Positions 10,394 to 20,237 of a stretch of DNA of 64,000 bases are shown here, piece by piece (the stretch's first letter is position 1; every line of letters begins with the position of its first letter). Below the pieces are notes generated by a model. That model ran no database searches, was not told the DNA's origin, and saw only the letters and a program-made list of their open reading frames with translations. The stretch covers positions 3,100,001 through 3,164,000 of the forward strand of contig JAGFBZ010000865.1 of NCBI GenBank assembly GCA_018398805.1. The letters run 5' to 3'. The stretch comes from Hirundichthys speculiger. Its lineage: Eukaryota; Chordata; Actinopteri; Beloniformes; Exocoetidae. The position numbers and the translations under genes are program-made.

Positions 10394-11103
10394 CTGAAAG
10401 TTGACAGTGATTTTTATGATTATGATTTATTCATCCACGATTCAGAGCTGTGAGTGTAAGTGTGTAGATTTATCACACAGAGCAGAGATATAAGAAATGA
10501 ATTTGCACTGTAATGTTATCATTTACAACAATGTTAGTAGATACATTACAGTACATACTATGTACACAGAAGCCCATGACATGGTCAGATCATTTTCTAC
10601 TTTTTTGGTTGAGTCCATTTTTAAAATGGACCCAAATGTGGATGTGATGCTGGCCTTAATGTGGTCCAAACGGCTGAGGATGTCCCTGCCATACACTGAC
10701 AACAGCCAGCGACTGGTGGGGATGTCCACAGGCTCTGGCGGCTTCTGGCAGGCCACGGGGAAGAAGCTGGGCCGATCCACAAAGTCAGCACACTCTCCAA
10801 GATAGTGTGCCAACCTGTTCAGCCATTCTTCCCCGTGGTTCTCCTTCAGCTGCTTCACCAGTCTTGCTGGACTGTTACCGAGTGTTCGGTCCCGAAGCAG
10901 CCGGATCACACGAATGTCACACGCGTACCTGAAATACAGATTTTATTTCAATATTAGTTTATTCAGCAGTTCATCTAAGTGCTTTAAGAGCTTGGTTAAA
11001 CTGATTGAAACAAATAATGATAATGATTTGTTTAAACGTTCAAGTTATTAGTTATATTGGATGGTTCAATTCAACACAATCTTTTCATCACTGCTTTACT
11101 CAC

Positions 11104-11576
11104 TTCCGGGTCAGGATCAGCCGGAACATCCTCTGGTGCGGCAGGTCGAGCTGGTCTCTGACAGTCTGACTGGTGGACAGATAGTTCAGGGCACATGCAG
11201 TGCACCTGAGCGTCTCTGTCACCATCAGGTAATACCTGTCCACATCCAGGACCTTCCTAGCCCTCTTGTGGACACCGTAGCCTGTCAGCTGCTTCCCACA
11301 AGCTGGGCAGAACACCCTCACCCACCACAGATGATAGGGCATCCACACCAGCAAACCATGTGTGAAGAAGCGGTCAGGAGTTGGTGCCTGGTGGTATATG
11401 AGGGCCGGGACTGGAGGCTCATACCACAGCTTCAAGTCTTGCCGCAGTTTGCCAGACTGAAAGAGAGCACTAGAAATCCATCTCTGGTCCTGCACAGGGA
11501 TGGTTTTCTTGAACTCTCCAGGCAAATAAAATGAAGCTGCAGCCGCAGCAGCTGGCTGAGTTCCTCCAGGCTCACC
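11104..11576 (-). CDS. Transposase-like gene, zinc-ribbon-like exon
   Basis: The 473-bp open exon is bounded by an AG acceptor above 11576 and a GTGAGT donor below 11104. It encodes a Trp/Tyr-rich stretch (WYEPPVPALIY), an aromatic HLWWVRV strand, then FCPACG and about 30 residues later RCTACAL, which gives four cysteines for one zinc site. It ends in an LTRK segment that continues into the next exon's YACDIRV. The pattern resembles the domain called DUF6729 in fish proteins. That name is from memory and needs a profile search. Confidence 0.6.
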
Positions 11577-11709
11577 CTATGTTCAGAGATGACAATAAAT
11601 AAGTATTACTTGATGATATAAATAAAGCTGCAGTAAAGATGGCTTCCAACAGAGCCAGACCAATAAATAGATGCTGTACACTACTCACAGAGGCTCCAAC
11701 TATGCTGGT

Positions 11710-12172
11710 GTTGACAGCAGGGCTGTGGGTCCTGACTGGGGACGGAGCAGGGCTGTGGGTCCTGACCGGGGACGGAGCAGGGCTGTGGGTCATGACTGGG
11801 GACAGCGCGGGGCTGCGGGTCCTGACTGGGGATGGAGAGGGGCTGTGTGTCCTGACCGGGGACGGAGCAGGGCTGTGGGTCCTGACGGGGACGGAGCGGG
11901 GCTGTGGGTCCTGACCGGGGACGGAGCAGGGCTGTGGGCCTGACCGGGGACGGAGAGGGGCTGTGGGCCTGACCGGGGACGGAGCAGGGCTGTAGGTCAT
12001 GACTGGGGACAGCGCGGGGCTGTGGGTCCTGACTGGGGATGGAGAGGGGCTGTGTGTCCTGACCGGGGACGGAGCAGGGGCTGTGTGTCCTGACCGGGGA
12101 CGGAGCGGGGCTGTGGGTCCTGACCGGGGACGGAGCGGGGCTGTGGGTCCTGACCGGGGACGGAGCAGCAGG
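11710..12172. repeat. Second coding minisatellite, about 30-bp unit
   Basis: Around 15 copies of a 30-bp unit (CCTGACCGGGGACGGAGCAG plus GGCTGTGGGT). In the minus-strand frame of the transposase-like gene it encodes a ten-residue repeat THSPAPSPVR. Some units are 28-29 bp or carry one extra base (near 11885, 11938, 11966 and 12076), so the frame switches inside the array. It lies N-terminal to the zinc-ribbon-like exon and would form a disordered Ser/Pro-rich segment. Confidence 0.9.
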
Positions 12173-12599
12173 AAGAGAGGGGCTCGGCGTTTTTCTGGTA
12201 ACTAAATTTGGCTTCATGGATGCAGAAAGTGAGCCACCCAATCGTGATTTAGTGAACTGAAAGGAAACACAGAAAGAAAAAATTTTATTATGCATAATTT
12301 TATGCAAATCATTAAATACTATGAAAATATTCACCATTGACAAGCTTGGAGGAGGCCTCAGGAACGAGGGTGTTGCTGATGCCCTGCCAGCTGAGTGTGA
12401 GGATGTAGAAGGAGAGGAAGCAGCAGCAGTGGCACCGGCAGCTGACTGTGAGGATGCAGACTGAGGAGAAGCAGTGGGAGACAGAGTTGCAGGCAGCAAA
12501 ACCAATAGAATTACGACATGTAAACAGCAACAGCATAAGTGCATTGTGGGAGACATGTCACCCTCAAGCAACAAAGTGCTTTACATAATGATAAAAACA

Positions 12600-12649
12600 C
12601 TGCACATTAAAACAAACAAAAAATCCATCACACACCCCAATATATATAT

Positions 12650-12703
<54 letters not shown>

Positions 12704-13039
12704 ACATAAAAAACACACACACACACAAACAAAGCAGTCCTCCAAACCCCCCCCATGCACCACAAACATAACACAACAAGCAGGCAGATCCCCCAGCGTA
12801 AAAGATCCCCATTGAGGTAAACACGGGGGGGGGGGGGGGGGGGGGGTAATTATGGGATTAAAAGAAAGAAATAATATAAATCATAAGTAGAAATAAATAA
12901 AAATTCAAAACAGATATCAAGTAACCTTAAAATACACATTAAAAACTTAATTAAATAAACCAATCAATAAATAAAATAGTGATTGATTTAAAAAAAGTAT
13001 ATATAGGCTATATATATATACACATACATAATATATATT

Positions 13040-13108
<69 letters not shown>

Positions 13109-13159
13109 CAATTCAATTCAATTCAATTTTATTTATATAGCGTCTGTTACAATGACAAT

Positions 13160-13239
<80 letters not shown>

Positions 13240-13764
13240 ACACACACACACATTCACAGTACAGTACACATAGCATGGAGATAAACACAGTAACACCACT
13301 TTAACAGTAAGTTGCAGCATTGACAGGATGTGCTGAATGACTGCATACCTGAGTACAGTGGCATTATAAGTGAATGTAACAGACTATTTTTGCATTCAAG
13401 CTCAGCAATGACATGGAAATGTAGTTTTCATAGCAGCTGTCATTCATAACTGTTATTCCTTGGAGGCAATCGGAATGTAACTAGATTACCAGTAAATAAA
13501 TGCAGTAGAACTTGTACTGTCAACACGCCATCGAAAACCACAAAGGCAACTTGGTTGTTTGTTTACTGACTGTTGTTTATCTCTGGAGCTTTGGGGGCGC
13601 TAATAATGATAGCGATAATAACGGTACAAGAGTTAATTACGCCCGACAACAGCAGGATCCTTTACTGTATGTGACTGGTAACGTTAATATTGCTAAAGGG
13701 AAAAAAGCGGACTTTTCAGAAGCTTAACACTGGCGAAAAAGGCCGTAATCGCTGCCGAAGATAC
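12600..13764. repeat. AT-dinucleotide arrays, poly-G and a LINE-type tail
   Basis: Low-complexity intergenic stretch. It contains (AT)n at about 12655-12697, a G homopolymer at about 12825-12846, (AT)n at about 13036-13101 and about 13163-13231, and an (ATTCA)n block at 13102-13126 leading into TTTATTTATATAGCG. That last phrase is common at the ends of teleost LINE-like repeats. No gene is recognised. 13,300-13,764 is ordinary intergenic sequence. Confidence 0.8.
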
Positions 13765-14768
13765 TGTAGTATGAGTGTGTGGGGGAGACCTGATGAGTGA
13801 TGTTTGCACCTGTGGAGAGTGATTGGACTCAATTGTTTGGAGCCAGAGGGGATAAAGAGGAGAGGAGGAGGAGTAACGAGGAGCCCAGAGGTTGGTGTGA
13901 GAGCCAGACCAGAAACTGCTGTCCTGAGCTGCGATTGAGGTGTGGCACCGCTGTGGTGGGTGCTGTTCACAGCTTGTAGTGCTGCCGGCAGTGAAGACAG
14001 CTGAGCAGGGGAGCTGCATCCTGTTGGTTAGGAGGGGAGGCCTGATACCTCCTTTAGGTAGCTAGGAATTGGGGATTAGTTAGTGCCTCACCACTCTCCT
14101 GGACTACTTCTCTCCCTCTCACTGGCTCCAGACGACATCCAGCCTTGCCTAGCACATCTGCCCTGCCTGTGGTGGTGCATCCCAAGTAGCCGGGTCGACC
14201 TTCCCGCTCCGTGGGAGATGTCAATACTCAACCCCATAGGGGGGTCTTGTCACTAGACCCGGGCAGGATAAGTCAATTTATTTTAATCACATCCATAATT
14301 GTTTGTCTGTCATTATAGCTTGTATATGTCTTTTTAGATAGGTCTTAATCAATTGACAGTTTGTGAGAGGGGCTCCTTTAAGGTGGCCGCCAGCAGGTTG
14401 GGCAGTATTCTGCTTCCCGTTTTGTTTGTTAGGAGTGGGTTCTGACTTGCTTGCAGTTGCAGTGGTCCTGAATAAAAAAGGGGGGCATAGCCAAGTGTAT
14501 CCCCCAGTTTGTAGTGTCTGGGTTAGGGTTAGGGTTGCTTGCAGTGTTGGTGTGCAGGAGTGCGGAGTTACTTCCTGGCCTGCTGGGGCACCCTTCTCAG
14601 CCCACTACTCCAGACCTTTTAAAGGAGTGACCGGTTCTTTGAATAAAGATTTCTTTGTGGTATTTCTAATCTAGCTGCGGCAAGTGCTTCTTTGCCTCTG
14701 ACACCGGACCAGACCGGATTAACAAAGGTGGTGGCAGCTTAATTCTTTAAATCTAGAAATGTATTACA
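13765..14768 (+). repeat. Ty3/gypsy 5' LTR
   Basis: 1,004-bp LTR starting TGTAGTATGAG and ending GTATTACA. It carries an AATAAA signal in GAATAAAGATTTC near 14641, so the promoter and polyadenylation site lie within it. A short TTAGGGTTAGGGTT phrase near 14523 is part of the LTR and also occurs in the 3' copy. Confidence 0.92.
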
Positions 14769-14769
14769 C

Positions 14770-14787
14770 TGGTGGCAGCGGTGGGAT
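14770..14787 (+). promoter_or_regulatory. Primer binding site, tRNA-Leu type
   Basis: TGGTGGCAGCGGTGGGAT begins one base after the 5' LTR. It is complementary to the 3' 18 bases (including CCA) of vertebrate tRNA-Leu with an AAG/TAG-type acceptor stem, as far as I recall that sequence. First-strand DNA synthesis would be primed here. Confidence 0.8.
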
Positions 14788-14797
14788 CGAATTTAGA

Positions 14798-17700
14798 ATG
14801 TCAGAGGCAGAGAGTATCTCAGCTCAGCCGGGGTTACCCCAAGCCGATCTAGTGAATGTTCCTTCTGGTAGTATGGATTCTCCAAAAACACCTCCGATGT
14901 GACTGCCCCTATGTGTCGGGAAACTAGAGGGGGTGGGCACAGCGGGCCAAATGCCTGCCCCCTCAACTAAGACCAAGATTTTGGCCTCTAATGATAAAAT
15001 GGGTAGCCATGTAGCTGTTAAGGTGGGTGGAGTAGATTTCCATGTGTTGGTGGATAGTGGTGCAGATCGTTCCATCATTCCTAAAGAGGTGTGGATGTTT
15101 ATTTCTAAGGGAAGAGGCAAGCTGACTGACTACTCTGGGAACGTATCAGCTGCTAATGGGGGGACATGCACATACTGGGAGTGTGGCAGACTGTTTGCCA
15201 GTTTGACTTATTGGCCTTGGTGACAGAGTTTCTTATCGCTGACATCCCCTCCACTGACATCTTGTTGGGTTTTGACTTTTTGTCTAAATATAGAGCTGTG
15301 GTTGACTATAAGGAGAGGGTGGTTTGGCTGTTGGGTAAAACCGTGCCCCTGCTAGCCCATGCAGATCTGGATAAACCTCGGACTATGGTTATAAAATCTG
15401 ACACTGCAGTTCTACCACAGAGTGAGGTTATCCTTCCTGGTGTCGTTAAAGGCGGTGAGTGTGTGGAAAGCCTGCTTGAACCCTCAGCTTCACTGTCTGA
15501 TCATTGTGATGTTTTGGTGGCCAGAATTGTGTGCCGGGTGGAGCAGGGGGTTGTTCCAATTCGTGTCATTAATGTCACTGATGAGAAGCTGGTTCTAAGG
15601 GAGGGTATGAAAGTGGGTACGCTGCATGCTGATGTTGAGGTACTGGATGGGTTTAAAGAGATTGAGGGGGGTACGAGTCGGGGGTCCTCCTGGTCTCTAG
15701 ACAACCTGGTTGAACAGTTTGGGCTGAGTCAGAAGGGGTTAGGGAATGCAGAACAGCAGGCTGCCCATAATCTGTTAAAAAAACATCTTTCTGTTTTTAG
15801 TACGGGGGATACAGATTTGGGAAGGACCCCACTTGTTAGGCATACAATTGACACTGGAGATGGCAAGCCAATTAAGATGCAGCCTCGTCAAGTCCCTCTC
15901 CATTTACAGGAAGAGTGTTTGGAACACATTAAGCAGATGCAGGCAAGTGGTATTATACAGCTCTCTTGTAGTCCATGCGCTGCTCCAGTGGTTCTTGTGA
16001 GGAAAAAGGGATGGAGGCCTACGATTCTGTGTTGATTATCGTAGGCTAAATGATCTCACAAGAAAGGATGCCTACCCCCTCCCTTGTATTGATGATGCTC
16101 TCGATAGCTTGCACAAAGCTTGCTGGTTTTCCACTCTTGATCTTGCTAGTGGTTACTGGCAGGTCGAAATTGACCCTAAGGACCAACACAAAACTGCCTT
16201 TATAACTCGGCAGGGGCTGTTTGAGTTTAATGTGCTTAGTTTTGGTTGTGCAATGCACCAAGTACGTTTCAGAGGCTCATGGATGTAGTGTTGGCTGACC
16301 TGCAGTGGACCACTTGTTTGGTCTACCTAGATGACATCGTGTTTGGTCGTACATTCTCAGAGCATTTGTCACGCTTGGATGAAGTGTTGCTTAGGTTGCA
16401 CCAGGCTAATCTGAAGGTTACCTTCTAAATGCAACTTATTTTCTACTCAGGTGCAATACCTTGGTCATGTAATCTCAGCAGATGGAATTAGAGCAGATCC
16501 AGCCAAGGTTCAGGTAGTGAAGGAGTGGCCCACACCTAAAAATCAGACTGAGGTCCGGAGTTTTGTGGGTCTGGCGTCCTACTACCGCCGATTTATACAG
16601 GGATTTGCAGAGATAGCACGCCCCCTACACCAGCTAACTGAAAAGGGTAGGAGGTTTAAGTGGTCTGACGCTTGCCAGGATTCCTTTGAAAAGCTAAAAG
16701 CTCAGCTGGTCTCTGCCCCAGTTTTGACTTATCAAGACCCTGATAAACCTTTTATTTTAGACACCGATGCCAGTGATGCAGGCATTGGCGCTGTCCTATC
16801 ACAGGAGGCTAATGGGGTTGAGCACGTTATTGCCTATGAAAGCAGAGCATTATCCAAGCAGGAAAGAAAGTATGCCACTACCAAGAAGGAGCTGTTGAGT
16901 ATGGTGACTTTTACTAAGTATTTTAAGCATTACTTGTTGGGGAAGGAGTTTGTTGTGCACAGACCACAATTCTCTTAGGTGGCTACATAATTTCCAGGGC
17001 CTGGAGGGGCAGCTGGCTAGGTGGGTGGAGCAGTTGGCCAGCTTCCAATACAAAATAGTCCACAGGCTGGGAAAATTGCATGCCAATGCAGATGCCCTTT
17101 CAAGGTTACCTGCTTTTAGCACTGAGCTATCTTCAACAACCAATGCAGAGACTGCCGTAGGGGAACAGCCACCCCCAGAGTTGGGTGTGTGCTCTGTGCA
17201 AGAGGTGGATCTTAGAATAAGAGCAAGCCAGAAAGTGGTTGAGGATGAAATGGTAAATTCCAAGCATGAGGATGGGGAGTTGAGACAGTTGATTGACCTT
17301 AAATCAAAGGGGCTGGTTCTCCCTGAGGGTTCGCCCTTGCAGAAGTATGCCTCTGTGTGGTCTCAACTGCAGATGATGGGCTCACGTTTGGTCAGGGTGC
17401 CTCCAACTAATTCTGATGCATCTCAGGTTCAGGTTGTTCTCCCACAGGCACTGGTTCCAGAAGTTTTAGCTCAGTTGCACAACTCTCCTACTGGTGGCCA
17501 CTTAGGCGTACAGAAATTGCAGGGGAAAGTAAAGGACCGTTTTTACTGGCTTGGGTGGTTTGGTGATGTGAGAGTGGTGTAGACAGTGTGTTGAGTGTGC
17601 TTCCAGAAAAACTCAGGGCCGCTCCCCTTGTGCCCCTCTTCAGACATCAGCTGCATCCAGGCCATATGAAAGAGTGGCACCTGATATTTTGGGCCCTTTG

Positions 17701-18805
17701 CCTGAAACAGTTGGCAGGAACAAGTATGTTCTGGTCATAGGGGATTATTTCTCAAAATGGACCGAAGCCTATCCCATACCAAATCAGGAGGCCCACACTA
17801 TAGCTAAAGTGCTGGTGGAGGAGTGGATATGTAGGTTTGGGGTTCCCCGTAGCCTCCATTCTGATCAGGGCTGGTCTTTTGAGTCTACATTGTTTAAGGA
17901 ACTGTCAGCTTTTAAACATCCACAAAACAAGAACATCCCCATACCACCCCCAGTCAGATGGCCTTATTGAGCGGTTTAATCGCACACTGTTATGCATGTT
18001 GTCACTGTTTGTAAAGGAAAACCAATCCAACTGGGATACCCTATTACCTTATGTGATGATGGCCTACCGTAGCAGTGTGCACGCTAGTACAGGTTATACC
18101 CCATATAAGGTATTGTTTGGGCGGGAGATGGTTCTTCCAGTAGACGTAATGCTTGATGTGGGAGACAAGGAAGCATTTCCTTCAGCCAGTGCTTATGTTG
18201 GCCATCTAGTTGAGACACTGTCGACGGTGGTAGATGCAGTGAGAAGGCATCAGGCTAATGCCTCCAACCGACAGAAGGCCAACTTTGACTTCAGAGTGAG
18301 TTTTCAATACTACTCTGAAGGAGAGCTTGTGTGGGTACAAAATAAGGCCAGGAGGAGAGGACTATGTCCCAAGTTGCAGAGGCGCTTTAAAGGCCCTTAT
18401 AAGATAGTGGAGAGAGTCACTGGAGTGTTGTATCGTGTGGCACCAGTAGAGGGAGGGACCGAGACCGTTTTACATTTTAATCGCCTAAAACCTTATGTTT
18501 CCCCTTGTACAGGACTACTGTCAACAGCTCAAGATGTGAGAGTCGATCCCCAAATGAGTGGAGGAGCAGTTGATGGGGTGTCACCAGTGCTCCCGGATGG
18601 CCGTATGGGTGAGGACATCCCCGGTGGAGAGGGAGGCATTCGCATGCCAAACGGTCCCCAAACAGAAACAGAAGTTGTGGCATCCCAGGAACAGGAGCCA
18701 CTACCCCCAAGACAGGAACATGTTCCACTGGATTCGGCAGAGGGAAGGCGCCCTGCCCGTGAGAGAAAAGTACCTTCCTGGTTAAAAGATTATGATTTTT
18801 CTTAA
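14798..18805 (+). pseudogene. gag-pol remnant of the Ty3/gypsy element
   Basis: An initiating ATG at 14798 opens about 35 codons of gag and stops at 14903-14905. The rest of gag is deleted. Protease follows at about 15000-15220, with a VDSGADRSI active-site motif near 15051. The reverse transcriptase lies at about 15,870-16,430 and includes VYLDDIVFG, with the catalytic Asp pair near 16330. RNase H is at about 16,690-16,980 with an LDTDASDAGIG motif. The integrase has a zinc-binding H-H-C-C region at about 17,480-17,610 and a core at about 17,660-18,000 followed by a chromo-like C terminus. The frame breaks near 15,200, 16,020, 16,245, 16,430, 16,970, 17,580 and 17,930. No functional polyprotein can be made. 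Confidence 0.9.
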
Positions 18806-18844
18806 AGACTCGAGGACGAGTCTTCTCGTTAGGGAAGGGAGGAG

Positions 18845-19862
18845 TGTAGTATGAGTGTGTGGGGGAGACCTGATGAGTGATGTTTTGCACCTGTGGAAAG
18901 TGATTGGACTCAATTGTTTGGAACCAGAGGGGATAAAGAGGAGGAGAGGAGGAGGAGGAGGAGGAGGAGGAGTAACAACGAGGAGCCCAGAGGTTGGTGT
19001 GAGAGCCAGACCAGAAACTGCTGTCCTGAGCTGCGATTGAGGTGTGGCACCGCTGTGGTGGGTGCTGTTCGCAGCTTGTAGTGCTGCCGGCAGTGAAGAC
19101 AGCTGAGCAGGGGAGCTGCATCCTGTTGGTTAGGAGGGGAGGCCTGATACCTCCTTTAGGTAGCTAGGAATTGGGGATTAGTTAGTTCCTCACCACTCTC
19201 CTGGACTACATCTCTCCATCTCAGTGGCTCCAGATGACATCCAGCCTTGCCTAGCACATCTGCCCTGCCTGTGGTGGTGCATCCCAAGTAGCCGGGTCGA
19301 CCTTCCCGCTCCGTGGGAGATGTCAATACTCAACCCCATGGGGGGGTCTTGTCACTAGACCCGGGCAGGATAAGTCAATTTATTTTAATCACATCCACGA
19401 TTGTTTGTCATTATAGCTTGTATGTCTTTTTAAATAGGTCTTAATCAATTGACAGTTTGTGAGAGGGGCTCCTTTAAGGTGGCCGCCAGCAGGTTGGGCA
19501 GTATTCTGCTTCCCCTTTTGTTTGTTAGGAGTGGGTTCTGACTTGCTTGCAGTTGCAGTGGTCCTGAATAAAAAAGGGGGGCATAGCCAAGTGTATCCCC
19601 CAGTTTGTAGTGTCTGGGTTAGGGTTAGGGTTGCTTGCAGTGTTGGTGTGCAGGAGTGCGGAGTTACTTCCTGGCCTGCTGGGGCACCCTTCTCAGCCCA
19701 CTACTCCAGACCTTTTAAAGGAGTGACCGGTTCTTTGAATAAAGATTTCTTTGGTATTTCTAATCTAGCTGCGGCAAGTGCTTCTTTGCCTCTGACACCG
19801 GACCAGACCGGATTAACAAAGGTGGTGGCAGCTTAATTCTTTAAATCTAGAAATTTATTACA
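18845..19862 (+). repeat. Ty3/gypsy 3' LTR
   Basis: 1,018-bp partner of the 5' LTR. Differences include a longer (GGA)n block, loss of a TCTG in a TTTGTCTGTCAT context and about 14 substitutions seen by eye. Immediately downstream is the ATAC duplication. Confidence 0.92.
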
Positions 19863-19866
19863 ATAC

Positions 19867-20237
19867 CTATGATGGCGGCTCATTGCAACGTTATAACGCC
19901 AACGTTAACACAGCACGGAACAAAACAATACTTAATATATGGAAAAACAGCCTTGAATTATTCAAGAGCTAAAATGAAAACATGTAATGGTTCATTGACT
20001 TATTTTACCATTAAACTTTTCTCTTTTTCCTCCATTGCAGTGAGAAAGGAGAGTGGACTGCCGATCCTGTGCCAGTGTGGTGTAAGCGGTGCGGACTCTG
20101 TACCGGTCTGTTGTGGTGAAGAGTAATAATGATTAATTGTACTCCATGCTGGTAAATGTGTCTTCTACTCAGTGAAAACGTATTTTATCCCACTTTAACA
20201 GCATTTAGCTTTCAGTTGACTCGTGGCAAGCAGCAAA
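19867..20237 (+). other. Upstream region of slc22a7 copy A
   Basis: 371 bp between the gypsy element and the first transporter start codon. A candidate splice acceptor (TCCTCCATTGCAG, ending 20040) is followed by sequence with stops in the frames checked, so it could be a 5' UTR exon. No TATA-type promoter was identified. The gypsy element therefore sits within a few hundred bases of the gene's 5' end. Confidence 0.4.

Larger units (their letters stand above)
3345..12505 (-). pseudogene. Large transposase-like gene (RNase H-fold DDE-type with zinc-ribbon), interrupted
   Basis: Multi-exon minus-strand gene. Exons deduced from splice sites and phase: 12335 to about 12505, 11689-12256, 11104-11576, 10601-10928, 9592-10393, 9283-9492, 5978-9203 and 5885 down to the original stop at 3345-3347. 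The core exons are phase-consistent and open. The 11104-11576 exon has a CPxC...CxxC zinc-ribbon-like unit (FCPACG, then RCTAC). The 10601-10928 exon ends in LKMDSTKK. The 9592-10393 exon has YVDCGCC and DIWHFMRR, which resemble the Asp motifs and the C/H motif of RNase H-fold transposases (MULE/KDZ-like). This architecture is multicopy in teleosts and close to proteins carrying DUF6729, but the family name is inferred. Breaks: two coding minisatellites with net frame change, TGA at 5685-5687, a frame change near 5371-5400, and a LINE at 3360-4925. The N-terminal exon boundary is uncertain. It could be a transposon ORF or a host gene derived from one. Confidence 0.7.
13765..19862 (+). mobile_element. 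Ty3/gypsy LTR retrotransposon, gag-deleted and frameshifted
   Basis: Complete element bounded by two direct LTRs (13765-14768 and 18845-19862), each TG...CA. The flanking duplication is ATAC (13761-13764 and 19863-19866). A primer binding site follows the 5' LTR and a polypurine tract (AGGGAAGGGAGGAG, 18831-18844) precedes the 3' LTR. By eye the LTRs differ at about 1.5% of positions plus a few small indels, including a GGA-triplet expansion at about 18940-18972. Internal order protease, reverse transcriptase, RNase H, integrase is the Ty3/gypsy order. Nearly all of gag is missing. Confidence 0.93.

Noticed and set aside
12470..12824. Short open frames across the AT array
   Set aside because: Ile/Tyr repeats come from the (AT)n microsatellite; there is no coding support.
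14520..14536. TTAGGG repeats suggesting a telomeric insertion
   Set aside because: Only two to three units, present in both gypsy LTRs, so they are part of the LTR sequence.
14933..18805. Treating the gypsy ORF pieces as separate genes
   Set aside because: They are consecutive parts of one broken pol between two LTRs.
13740..19900. Gypsy insertion disrupting a transporter exon
   Set aside because: Its ATAC-flanked target has no coding signal, and the first slc22a7 exon starts about 375 bp downstream.
20223..20237. Upstream GTG as start of slc22a7 copy A
   Set aside because: The ATG at 20238 aligns exactly with the starts of copies B and C and gives the same 381-bp first exon.
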